Below are positions 39,110 through 49,176 of a stretch of 64,000 bases of DNA, piece after piece (within the stretch, counting starts at the first letter, position 1; each line of letters starts with the position of its first letter). Source of the stretch: Bryum argenteum (Eukaryota; Streptophyta; Bryopsida; Bryales; Bryaceae); contig CM073322.1 of assembly GCA_037043015.1 (NCBI GenBank), positions 31,057,864 through 31,121,863 of the forward strand, in the 5' to 3' direction. Under the pieces are notes generated by a model. That model was not told the origin of the DNA and made no database searches. It saw nothing but the letters and a program-made list of their open reading frames with translations. The position numbers and the translations under genes were made by a program.

Positions 39110-39192
39110 AGCAAATACGTAGCTTAAGCTACACCCCAACGTGGCTTTTATGGAAATAAAAACGTAGCAAAGGGGGTCAAATCCTAGTAGTG
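39110..39192. mobile_element. CACTA transposon right terminus
   Basis: AATCCTAGTAGTG at 39180-39192 is the exact inverse of CACTACTAGGATT, the left end of the CACTA element at 54482. Its subterminal CTACACCCCAACGTGGC matches the inverse of GCGACGTTGGGGTGTAG near 54604-54620. No corresponding left end is found upstream in the window, so this is a solo end or a much-decayed non-autonomous copy. Confidence 0.65.
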
Positions 39193-40013
39193 ACGTAGAA
39201 TTTGAGCAGAGAGGAGCGTACGTGCCACGGTACCTTGCAATCACAATAGATACAGCTCACATCTCTGTCGGTGACAAGCGACAACCTAAAATTAGGTGCG
39301 CCAAACCAGGGAAGAACCCCACATACAATAGAGTAGCAAGGATGAAGTTGCATGAGGAAGTAAGGTGAGCAATGTGGCTCATGTTTAGACAGTCTCATCA
39401 AAGAAAGAAAGAAAAGAAGACGATTTGGACATGGTTGCTCTATTGACAGTATATCCACCCTAGAAACGATCGTCGTCTTCGTTTTTTCATCGACAAATGA
39501 AAGTTCCTATACTACAGTACATTCTTCCCATTCTAGTTTCACCGGTTCTGATTTTGCCATAGTACTACTACCTCCTTGACACATATTAGTAAATAGATCT
39601 TGAAACCTTACTACCTGGGTTAAAAGTCCATCTTAATTAAGGTGTATACTCAAGATCTAGGTTCATCAACTCATCTTGCATGAGAGAAAGGTTTCCGAAT
39701 CTTACATATTTTTCAACGTTTTTCACGTTTTTCACGTTTTTTCTTGATTCACCATCAATAGTGTCTATTTATGACCGAAGTGAGAACTTATCTCTGATGC
39801 TTACAAGAGCAATACCCTACGGGAATCACACAAGAGTTTTATTATAGTGTAGAAGATGTTTGACATCTTCATGAATTTCATTGTACAAAACGGATGACAG
39901 TCACCCGTACTAGCTTGACTACTACTAAAACCAATATGAAGATTAAAATTCAATATTGCCTGCATATCAAGCCAAAATAGAGTCGGGGACAGGAGTACGT
40001 CGGAAGGAGAAGT

Positions 40014-41673
40014 CTAAGAATAAGCAATTTTAGGGTTGGGGATGGGAGAAGGAAAGGAGGAGAAGTCTAGGTTGCAAGTGGTGTTCATATTCACAATCTC
40101 AAAAGGGCCATCCACAAATTTGCCTGTCAAAGCAAAAGTGGCAATCACACGATTGAAGCCTTCTGTAAAATGTCCTCCATCCCAAAAAATCGTGTGCTCC
40201 GGGTCCTCACAAACGGTAGCCAAAGGCCCACACTTCACATCGGAGTCAACGTTGTAAGGTCCACCTCCTCCGCAGCATGCACGGTTTCCATTAGCTTGGA
40301 TCCCTGTCCAAAAAATCCAATATCAGTATATCCATATTGCATCCTTCCAGAAGAGCAATATCAGAATCCGTCCTTCCAAAATTTATCTTGAGAGTGAGCA
40401 TACTCAAAATGTTGAAAGACATTAGTTGTAGAGCCTATATATGTACAAAATATGTTTTGTTCTGGGGAATTGTGCACTTACCGTATGTGTCTTGGTTTCG
40501 GAGGACTTCATAAGTAGCATTGTACCAGTCGAAGTATAAAATGGTGGTATCGGGCCATAGGTTTCGGTACCTCTCCACGGCCGACTTCAGCTTAGCATTC
40601 AAGTCTTCAAACGGCGCGTTGTAATCAGACAAGCAGCCGCAGTCATCTAGAGGACTCTTGCCTGCGAAGGTTGTGAGGTAGTCGGGGGTGCACCCTGCCG
40701 GATGCTGATTGAAAATGTAGAAAGATCTCGCACCTTCATTGTGAATCTTCTGCACTTCAAATAACCCCCTTCGATGGATCAGCAAGTTCACATTCAGAAA
40801 TCCCTTCGCAATGGAGCACTAGCAAGAGGAAGTACGTGTCTGTTACCTCTAAGCTCTGTGTATACGCGTACACTACTTTGTCGGTCAACTGTGTCATTGC
40901 TTGGGCCGGCGTCACACCGTCTCTAAATGCAAGCCTGAAATCGTTCCCACCAATTGCTAATATCAAATGGAGTGCGGTACTCACATTAACAGCACCTGTA
41001 ATACAAATCTATATCAATAGGCGCCATGAACATCCAACTCTTCAAGGGAATGAAGGAGGCTTTTAGTCGGGACCACAAAGTCAAAGCAATGCTGTAATTG
41101 CCATACATTGATGTTAGCTAGGTCAAATTTGTCAGAGGGGGAAGGTAGTACCGGTGAATGCAGCTCTGAAAGATTTGTAATTCGAGACCTCGCGGTCCAA
41201 GTTCCAATCAGGAAAAGGAAGAAGACCGGAGCGTGCAGTGGCAGCAGAGATCGCAAAGTTGACGCCATGGCTGTAATTGGCAGCAGGGAGCCGTCTGGAG
41301 TATGGCTCTAGGAACGGAAGTCCAAACGCTTGAGCTGAACCAGGCCAACAATGCAGCTCATCAGGACTGCTCACAAGTAAGTTACCTTTGCGGTTGAGAA
41401 ATCACTCAGACGAGTACTAGCCATACCGGCGTAGTCAAGAACAAGTCGTCCATCGCTGAATCGCGTCCTCTCGCAGGGCCGATCAGGGAAGCGGTAAGAC
41501 TTGCCATAAGGATACACCGATTCTGCTTCGAAATCTGGAACCTCAGCCTGAGCATTGCCGGTATCGCTGAGAGAATCGCCGAAAGCGTAGATGAAATCGG
41601 GACATACAAAGGCCTGTGCCACCCCGCAGTAAAGCATCAAAGTTACCACATACAAGACGGCACCGATCCCCAT
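40014..41673 (-). CDS. secreted GDSL esterase/lipase, copy 3
   Basis: Paralogue of the gene at 36783, on the opposite strand. Exons in transcript order: 41673-41427, 41334-41152, 40995-40847, 40749-40482, 40303-40014; phases close and give 378 residues. The start is the ATG at 41673 opening the signal peptide MGIGAVLYVVTLMLYCGVAQ. S34 lies in AFGDSLSD, GGND at 159-162, and D324/H327 in FWDGGHFTE. All five GDSL blocks look intact, so it should be an active secreted hydrolase. It keeps an extra AEVPDFEAES segment corresponding to AELPAILALT in copy 2. The substrate is not predictable. The window has three members in 12 kb, one of them dead. Confidence 0.95.
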
Positions 41674-41905
41674 TCTGAACAGAGTCCACGCTCCCCAGAG
41701 CGGGGATTCCTGCAACTTCTACACACAAGCTTCAAGAGAATATCTATCCCAGATCGTGCGTACGTGGAATGTGCGCACCATTGCAGATGAAGAGAAAGGT
41801 TGAACTTTTTCTGAACACCGGTATTTGCAAAATGGGATTTTCAAGTGAGATGGATCACGCCAATCATTTGTACTCCATGTGCACACGGAGGTTATACTTG
41901 TACCT

Positions 41906-42044
41906 AAAATGTCGACAAGGGTCCTGTGTCGGCTCTGCCCTGGCCGATCCCGGCCAGGGGTCACCACGTTGTAATTTTCTTTTTTTACCCTGCAATTGAG
42001 GCCCCTCAATTTGTTTAAAAAAAAAAAAAAAAAATGTCGACAAG
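41906..42044 (+). mobile_element. SINE-like insertion with A-tail
   Basis: Insert of 111 bp (41920-42030) ending in about 17 A, flanked by the 14-bp direct repeat AAAATGTCGACAAG at 41906-41919 and 42031-42044. That duplication plus the tail marks LINE-type target-primed insertion. The interior GCCCTGGCCGATCCCGGC then GGGGTCACC matches the minus strand of the insertion at 46908. No Pol III A or B box is seen, so it may be 5' truncated. Confidence 0.85.
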
Positions 42045-42285
42045 AATCCGATGTGAGCGGTTTAAGGGGATGCAGAGCTTCAGTAAGCACATCCTAGGTA
42101 ACTTAATTTGTTCACATTTGGCGGCCAGAACCACCGAATATAGTTTGGGTGCAAGCTGCACTCCCACTTGCCTGGCACTGCCTCGAGAACCTTGTGGGCT
42201 GTGGCATCGTCATACGTAGTTCGTGTGATATATGAAGCTATATATGGATTCTTTGGTTGGCCCCTAAAGGCTTGGCCCTTAAGCC

Positions 42286-42654
42286 TTAACCCTTAAAGGC
42301 GCCTGTCAGCCCCTCGGGCTGTTTTCCAACAGAATCTTGCCTGTAGCTCATTCGATTCTCATTTTTTCACTTGTTTTTTTATATCATTCTGGTCACCTCT
42401 TTGTGATGAATCTACAAAGTGAAATTATACAATTCAAATCACAATTTGTATGAGTGATTTGTGCTTTGAAAGGATTGTGGTAGGTAGGTTGGGATTGCAC
42501 AAAACCTTGTAGGAGGTTGGGAACTCATCATTGATTGGTTCATTCATGTTGCCCAAGTTCAAAAAGTGCACTATTCATGTTGCCCAAGTCCAAAAGATGC
42601 TAAGATCCAATTTCGGGCTGCCCATTGAGGAGTGGAAGGACCTTTAAGGGTTAA
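42286..42654. mobile_element. TTAA-bounded miniature element, copy D
   Basis: A 369-bp copy, TTAA at 42286-42289 and 42651-42654. The right TTAA is also the left TTAA of the next element. Nearly an inverse repeat of copy F (43016-43382), so D and F could pair across copy E. Confidence 0.88.
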
Positions 42655-43019
42655 CCCTTGAACGTCTAAGGTGACCCGAGGGGTCCTTTTCCAACAGAAT
42701 CTTCTCTGTAGCTCTCAATGTACTCAACTTTTCACTTATATTTTGATGTCAAACTGGTCACCTTCTTGTGATGCATTCAAAAAGTGAAATTTTAGAATTC
42801 AAATCACAATTTGTATAAGTGATTTTGTGCTTTGAAAGGATTGTGGTAGGTAGGTTGGGGTTGTACAATACTTGTAGGAGGTTGCAAGCTCATCATTGAT
42901 TGGATCATTCATGATGCCCAAGTTCAAAAAGTGCACTATTCATGATGCCCAAGTGCAAAAGATGCTCTGATCCAATACGGGGCTGCCCAAATCCGTATAG
43001 CTAGGCGTTTAAGGGTTAA
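42651..43019. mobile_element. TTAA-bounded miniature element, copy E
   Basis: A 369-bp diverged copy with left end TTAACCCTTGAACGTC and right end GCGTTTAAGGGTTAA. It shares its left TTAA with copy D and its right TTAA (43016-43019) with copy F. Confidence 0.88.
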
Positions 43020-43382
43020 ACTGAAGGTCCTTCCACTCCTTAATGGGCAGCCCGAAATTGGATCTCAGCATCTTTTGGACTTGGGCAACATGAATAGTGC
43101 ACTTTTTGAACTTGGGCAACATGAATGAACCAATCAATGATGAGTTCCCAACCTCCTACAAGGTTTTGTGCAATCCCAACCTACCTACCACAATCCTTTC
43201 AAAGCACAAATCACTCATACAAATTACGATTTGAATTGTAGGATTTCACTTTGTAGATGCATCACAAAAAGGTGACCAGAATGATATAAAAAAATAAGTG
43301 AAAAATTGAGAATCAAAAGAGCTACATGCAAGATTCTGTTGGAAAACAACCCGAGGGGATGACAGTCGCCTTTAAGGGTTAA
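43016..43382. mobile_element. TTAA-bounded miniature element, copy F
   Basis: Close inverse of copy D. The left end is damaged (TTAAACTGAAGG instead of TTAACCCTTAAAGG); the right end CCTTTAAGGGTTAA is intact (TTAA at 43379-43382, shared with copy G). Confidence 0.82.
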
Positions 43383-43780
43383 ACGCCCATGGGGTCTGAA
43401 ACGGGTAGCCCAAATTGGATCACAAGATTTTTGGACTTGGGCATCATGAATAGTGTAATTTTTGAACTTGGGCATCATAAATGCACCAATCTATTATGAG
43501 CTTGCAACGTCCTACAAGGTTTCAAAAAACCAGGCCACCTTCCTAGTTCCTACCTACCACAATCCTTTCAAAGCACAAAATCACTCTTACAAATTGTGTT
43601 TTAACCCTTAAACGTCAGAGCATGCCCCTCGGGCTTGGTTTCTAGTGTATTTTCAGAGGGCTTGACGTTTAAGGGTTCAATTGTGAAATTTCAAAATATA
43701 AGTGAAAAGTTGAGTACAGTGAGAGCTACAAAGCTGCTAGAAAAGAGCCCCTCGGGTTTCTTTGGGTATTTAAGGGTTAA
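43379..43780. mobile_element. TTAA-bounded miniature element, copy G (host of nested insert)
   Basis: Diverged copy with a partly lost left end (TTAAACGCC) and a right end TTTAAGGGTTAA (TTAA at 43777-43780). A second small element sits inside it at 43601-43679. Without that insert its length is about 327 bp. Confidence 0.75.
43601..43679. mobile_element. 71-bp nested TTAA-bounded element
   Basis: Body 43605-43675 starts CCCTTAAACGTCA and ends with the exact inverse TGACGTTTAAGGG, flanked by TTAA (43601) and TTCA (43676). Sister copies of the host read AAATTGTGAT then TTGA or TTGG then ATTGTGAAATTT at this spot. So the insertion filled a TTNA-type site and duplicated four bases. This is the smallest member and direct evidence for TTAA as target duplication. 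Confidence 0.85.
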
Positions 43781-45344
43781 AGAAAAGATTTGTTGTTTTT
43801 GTAATAAGTGGAAGTTTGACTCAAAATATTTCAAGATCCCTATTGTGAAATTTAATAAACATTAGTGGTTAAACTAAATATATAGAGCTTTATAAACAAG
43901 ATCCTATGGTTGAGATCCTCAAACTGAAATTCATAAATTTTTTATTTACGGATTGCAGTTATCGTTGTCTCTTAGTAGAGCTTCTCCTAGAGGGGTTAAA
44001 GGGACTAGTAAAGCACTTTGACATGTGTCACAAGATGGATGTTTAGTCTTTCATGACTGTTAGCTTCAACAACTATTCATTTTGAGTCTTTATTTTTCCT
44101 ACAGAGATGTATTGCATTGTAGTAAGAACTTATCTTGCGGCTTTTGGTAGGTGTGTCTCCTGCAGGTCAGTGTACTTAGAGTAGTTGTTGCCGAATCAAC
44201 AAGGAATTTCATATTTGACATGTTCAAAAGTGTTGGCAATTAAGTTAGTGAAGGTTAGGGTGTTGCCAAACTGTAAGATGAATCCATGGAATGTGCAAGC
44301 TGATGGTTATCAAGCTATGTCAAACCTGTGTAACCAGGATTTTTAGTTGAATGAAAGTTCATCCATTTTCTATCATCAAAAATTGAGATTCCTAAATTTA
44401 GGGTGTGTTGAAAGCATTCAACTTGGAAATAGAGGTGTCAAATGTGACATTCACATACAATACACTTGATCTTTGTGGTACATTTATAGTCTTTATTAGT
44501 CTTCTATACATATGGAATATGAGAAAATTTATGTAAAAAATTTGAGTGTCATCTTCTTAGATTGAAAGATTTAAAATTATGTACTTCTAATCTATTTTGT
44601 TTTTTACAACTTTTCATCTAACTTTTAATTAAGTTCACTTTGATATTTTTTTCATTATTTTCAAATCAATTTTAAACTATGTCATATAAACCTTAGAAGC
44701 TAATATATATAGAAACATGGTAATTGATTTTACTTTGGTGACTTGATTATTATCAAACAATTTGGTATGGCCAAGAAGGTGCCTAAATCATTTTGGTTGA
44801 TTTGTAATTTACGAGTTTTTTTTTTTTTTTCATAAATCTAGAATTCTTTCCACCTTTCAACAAAATTGTGCTCCTTACTTCCTCAGTCTTGGCTTATATT
44901 TGTTTAGGCCTTTTCAACAAGAAGACTTTACCTCATTATCTTATGATGTTGGTTTACAAAAGCATCTTTCAGCTTCTCAAGCTTTAAGAAAAGTGTTTTA
45001 AATTTCTAACGAAGTTTACTTTTGATTGAGAACATAAGCTTAGGAGCCATCTTCAATTATATCCATGTTCAGGAATAGGTCAATCTTATCATTGTTATCA
45101 ATAATATTATACAATCTGTGTGGACTACAATTAAATTCACATCTTTAATCAATACTAGAATTGAAGGGTTTGTAATGGGGTTTGTAACGTTTTTACAATG
45201 TTGCTTGTGTGCAAATTGCAATAATGTAATGATACTAGCTTTAACAATATTATGAGTAAAATAAGACATAATTGTTACTATAATTATTGTTAAATATAAC
45301 TTTATAGATTTGAGGTTATTAAGTTCTTTTAGTTTAACGGTATT
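43781..45344. other. AT-rich intergenic DNA
   Basis: No gene is seen. Long A/T runs and no supported ORF. Confidence 0.4.
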
Positions 45345-46281
45345 TTAACCCCTAAAAATCCAAGCGTTTTTTGGACTTCCAAAACCAAAAACTGTGATTT
45401 TCTACCACCTTGTTCGAATTGAGACATGGTCAAAAAATTTATTGTTTATTTGTACTTTCAACCGTAAGATCTCAAACCTACCTACTATCACTACTACCAT
45501 GTGAAATTTCAATTGTTGGATCTTTATCATTTGTGAGATCATAACATTCAAAGTTGGTGCAAAAGTTTTTTCTGGAATTGCTTGTGAGACATTGTTTCCA
45601 TGGAGCAAAGAGAAAATTGAAGATTGTTACCCCAAACATAATTCCCATATTTTTTTCATATGGGTAATCAAGTTGGGTATGCTCATGCAAAATTTTGGAA
45701 ACTCATTCCATTTTTGTGTCCTTCATGCAAATTATTTTGTAAAAGAAGGTCTAAAAACAACGATATAGTAAAACATGCATTTCATTTGATATATTTGGCT
45801 TAATTAAAGATCCCAACGGCGAGTAGGTGCCTTTATGGGTTTGTGAAATTTGAGAAAAAAAAATTGGGAAAATTCCAAAACCTTAAATTTTGACAAATTT
45901 TGTAAGAGTTAATTCAGAAATTACTAGAAATTGTGAAGATTGTTTTTGTAATTTTTGAGGGCTACCCTTGTGAAATTGACAAACTTTTTGACTTGGTTCA
46001 CTTTGGAACTCAAGTAGTAATTTGTTCATGAACATATTTCAAAAAAAAAAAATTCTTAAAAAGACTAAATTTAAACTGCCCTTTTTGGACTTCAAACCTA
46101 AAATTTCTAGATGAAGGTTATAAAATTGGAATTTGGATTTGCAAATTTTACCACATGCACTTTACGGTGTAAGGAGCACCCAGTAAAAATTTTAGGAAAA
46201 AATATTACTTTGAACCCCTTCATCTATGCTGCCCGAAATAAGAAACCTCCACTTTGGTGGCCATGGATCTTTAGGGGTTAA
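45345..46281. mobile_element. TTAA-bounded element, copy K (937 bp)
   Basis: Left end TTAACCCCTAAAAATCC, right end CTTTAGGGGTTAA (TTAA at 45345-45348 and 46278-46281). The interior differs from copies I and J and has no ORF longer than about 70 codons. The same terminal rules suggest mobilisation by the same transposase. Confidence 0.75.
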
Positions 46282-46907
46282 AAACGTTACGAAAGAATGC
46301 TGCAAACCCCTCAATTCTAATAGTGGATGTGACCTACTTTGATTATTACTGAATTCACGTATTGAGATACTACTAGAATTTGAGGTGAGTTTAAAACGTA
46401 ATTTTGCAGATTGAACATTCTTCAGGTGAAGCTATATCTTGGTACTTGCTCTAACTATTGATTTAACTTACCAATCAATCTAACTACTTTCTGCAAAATA
46501 AAAAACGTTATAAAATATTATTTTATACACCATAGATTTAAGAATGTTGCTTCACTCGAGCAACTCTTGAGCAACTTCTATAAAGAACATAGCAAAGAAA
46601 TTTGACAAACACTCTTAATTCTAATAGTGAATTTGACCTACTTTGATCACTTCTGAATGGAGACAATTAGTGGTCGCCCAACAAGCTCAATTAACCTCCC
46701 TACTTCACGGAAAAGAACAACAACACATGAAAGAATTAAAAGCATAGTCTAGTATTTACATATAAACTAAATCCTATTGAGATTACTTACCTAAACAAAT
46801 AGAAGGGTTCCAGCTACAAGAATCCTGCAATTGATAGAGTGGATAGAGAAAATTTGCTGACGAGTTAATAAACAAGCACAAGACTAATGCGCAAGCCTCA
46901 AACGGAT
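46282..46907. other. AT-rich intergenic DNA
   Basis: Nothing coding is supported. Confidence 0.4.
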
Positions 46908-46917
46908 CTATCACAAT

Positions 46918-46960
<43 letters not shown>

Positions 46961-47145
46961 GAAACATATTGACGAGAATCAATAGCATAAAAGAAAAGTT
47001 ACATAACGGTGACTCCCAGCCGGCATCGGCCAGGGCAGACCACACAACAACTGGACTATCTAGATTGAGACTGCTTTCAAATTCGTTCAAACTCTATCTG
47101 AAAAGGAGGGGAGGTCAAGTAAGAAGCTACTATCACAATGGTTTT
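46908..47145 (-). mobile_element. SINE-like insertion with 39-nt A-tail
   Basis: A T run at 46921-46959 is the A-tail of a minus-strand insert of about 205 bp. The 16-bp direct repeat CTATCACAATGGTTTT flanks it at 46908-46923 and 47130-47145. On the minus strand it contains TCTGCCCTGGCCGATGCCGG followed by GGGAGTCACC, shared with the insertion at 41906. The length suggests a SINE, but no tRNA-like Pol III boxes are recognised. Confidence 0.85.
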
Positions 47146-48099
47146 GACCCAATGGCATCAATCTGAGATCACACCTTTTGCAAACATGAGCTTTAGCACA
47201 ATTATATGGTTGTATACAGATTAATTACATATTAACATTATATAATATGTACTGCAAGTTATAAGCAATATGCCAATATTCTACATGCTCACATGATTTC
47301 CAAACTGGATTTCTAAGCCTACTGCTTAAGTATGAGGTAGATCCTTGTTGCCTCCATGATATACATCTTAAAGGCATCATGTGCCATAGTTTAGTAAGTA
47401 GAACTACTTGTAAGCTGGCACTTTCCCAAATGTTATCTACATTGTTTTTTTAAATTTTATTAGCGTTTGCATGAACTTCTTGCTTACACGGATTCGCCGA
47501 GTAGGGTTGACCACTTGAAGGCTTATCGATTCTAGTTAAATGTGACAAGAGTAATTTACTCAAAAAAAATTAGAGTAATGGACAAGAGTAAAATGTAAAT
47601 GCTCAAAACTATCACAGCTTATGCTTTTTGAGATTTTTTTCATTGCAAGGATATTACGATATTGAGCCTCTATCTCATAGACATGTAATATTCTTAACAT
47701 TTGTACATGATACAACACTTTAACACGGACCATGGATTGTGGAGGGGAGATATTTGTCTATTTATACAACAATTTTCTTTTCATATTGCCGAAATAAACA
47801 AATATTAGGGAACAATCGTATCTGAAAACAACGACTTATTGATATTGGTACTGTTACTGCACAACAAGCTTTGGATTGGGGATTCAGTGTCCTCTTTTCC
47901 ATTATTTACTGAAATTCTAAATCTCAAAGTGAGCATAATGAAAATGCTGCGAAAAGCTACATGTTCCCAACTCGAAAATACAAATTCTAAACTGTTTCTT
48001 ATTCTATTACGGTAGGAGACAGGCACCAACAAAAGGCACCACCATTTGAGGTAGCTCCCTCAACCTTTGTCACCGCCAGATGAGAAATATTGAAGAGCC
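47146..48099. other. intergenic, no gene seen
   Basis: AT-rich DNA without a supportable ORF or repeat. Confidence 0.4.
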
Positions 48100-48690
48100 A
48101 ATACTTAGCTAGGAATCTGATGGGACTTGAAGATCCTTCGTCCTTTGGGTCCTGCACGCTCTCTTTTGTGCCGATCGTTGCTTTGAGGATGGATCCTCAG
48201 GGGCCCTATTGCTAGATCTCTTCGGTTGAGTATCGACTGCTTTTGCCTCCAGGTCGAGGCTCTGCTAACAGTTCAGAGTGCACACATACATGCAAGATGT
48301 CACAGGCTGGATAATAATCTGATCATACCCGTATCAAAATCGTTAAAAACAAGTAGTTTATAACTAATACATAATCACTGTATAGCAATGTTCTCACCAT
48401 ACTCGGTAAAATAGACCTCCTCCGAAGCTCCGGGCTCTCGACTAGGGGCATCATGCTTAAATTCATCTCCGAAAGAGAAGCTGCACAGGTCGATGGCTCA
48501 AACGGTGATGCATGGTCAATAGCAGGCTGGAATGCCATGGTTATTTGCAGGGCAGTTGTCGGCTAGCCACTCACTAGAGCGATTTGTGTGTGGATTTTGA
48601 GGCAAACGGAGAATCTACCGATTGAGGTTCTTCCCATAATTTTCCCTAGTTGCGAAACATACACAAGTTCATCACCTCACATGCAGGTCG
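48100..48690 (-). pseudogene. partial duplicate of exons 2-3 of the next gene
   Basis: Matches exon 2 (about 48405-48660: WEEPQSVDSPFA, FEPSTCAASL, NLSMMPLVESPE) and exon 3 (about 48118-48266: SLDLEAKAV, DPSSKQ, QKRACRTQRTKD) of the gene at 49177-51630, with the intervening intron order kept. The exon 2 copy has stops and frame breaks. Exons 1, 4 and 5 are absent. It is a decayed segmental duplication, not a separate gene. Confidence 0.7.
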
Positions 48691-49176
48691 TATGATATAC
48701 ACCATTATTTTATACTTCTTGCACATAGTGCTCAAAATTCCAAACTAGTTACAGTGACATTCAACAGCTGCAATGAAAAATGTAAATGGTTCATGTGGCA
48801 CAATTTTCCCTGCAAGACAAGATACATGGACCAGTCCATATATTGTATCCTTTGGGAAAAGAAATATCCTGGATTTCCAGGAGCTGTCATGATAGGGGAG
48901 ACAATCTATGCGATCATGGATGGTGGAAATCAATGCTGTGGATGATATATCAATCTGGGCTTGACTGACTGATTTCGTGCAAGATTTCAGACCATAAATG
49001 CTCATAGTGATCACGTTCGCAAAATATATAGCAAATCAGTAATATGAAAGCAAGGAATGCAAAACAATCAATGCTCTGGACACGAAATTAGAACAACCCG
49101 AAATGTTGGAGCTGATGGCTGTATCTCATGCACCACTTGAATCGCAGGAGAGTGCAGCATGGGTGTTGTGAGAGCA
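48691..49176. other. 3' flank of the unknown nuclear-type gene
   Basis: Intergenic DNA between the partial duplicate and the intact gene; nothing coding is supported. Confidence 0.35.

Larger units (their letters stand above)
38538..40013. other. intergenic between tail-to-tail GDSL genes
   Basis: No gene is supported. It contains the ACGTCA triplet at 38875-38900, a CACTA-type right terminus at 39110-39192, and a short TTTTTCACG repeat near 39712-39742. Confidence 0.5.

Noticed and set aside
38914-39159. 81-codon plus-strand frame between the GDSL genes
   Set aside because: It overlaps the CACTA right terminus and has no domain; likely chance.
32986-46281. CCCCTAAA and TTTAGGGG ends look like plant telomere repeats
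   Set aside because: Each end has a single motif rather than a tandem array, and the motif sits next to TTAA at element borders, so it is a transposon terminus, not an interstitial telomere.
48323-48538. Separate small gene with FEPST / ESPE motifs
   Set aside because: It is a decayed copy of exon 2 of the gene at 49177-51630, with frame breaks and without the other exons.
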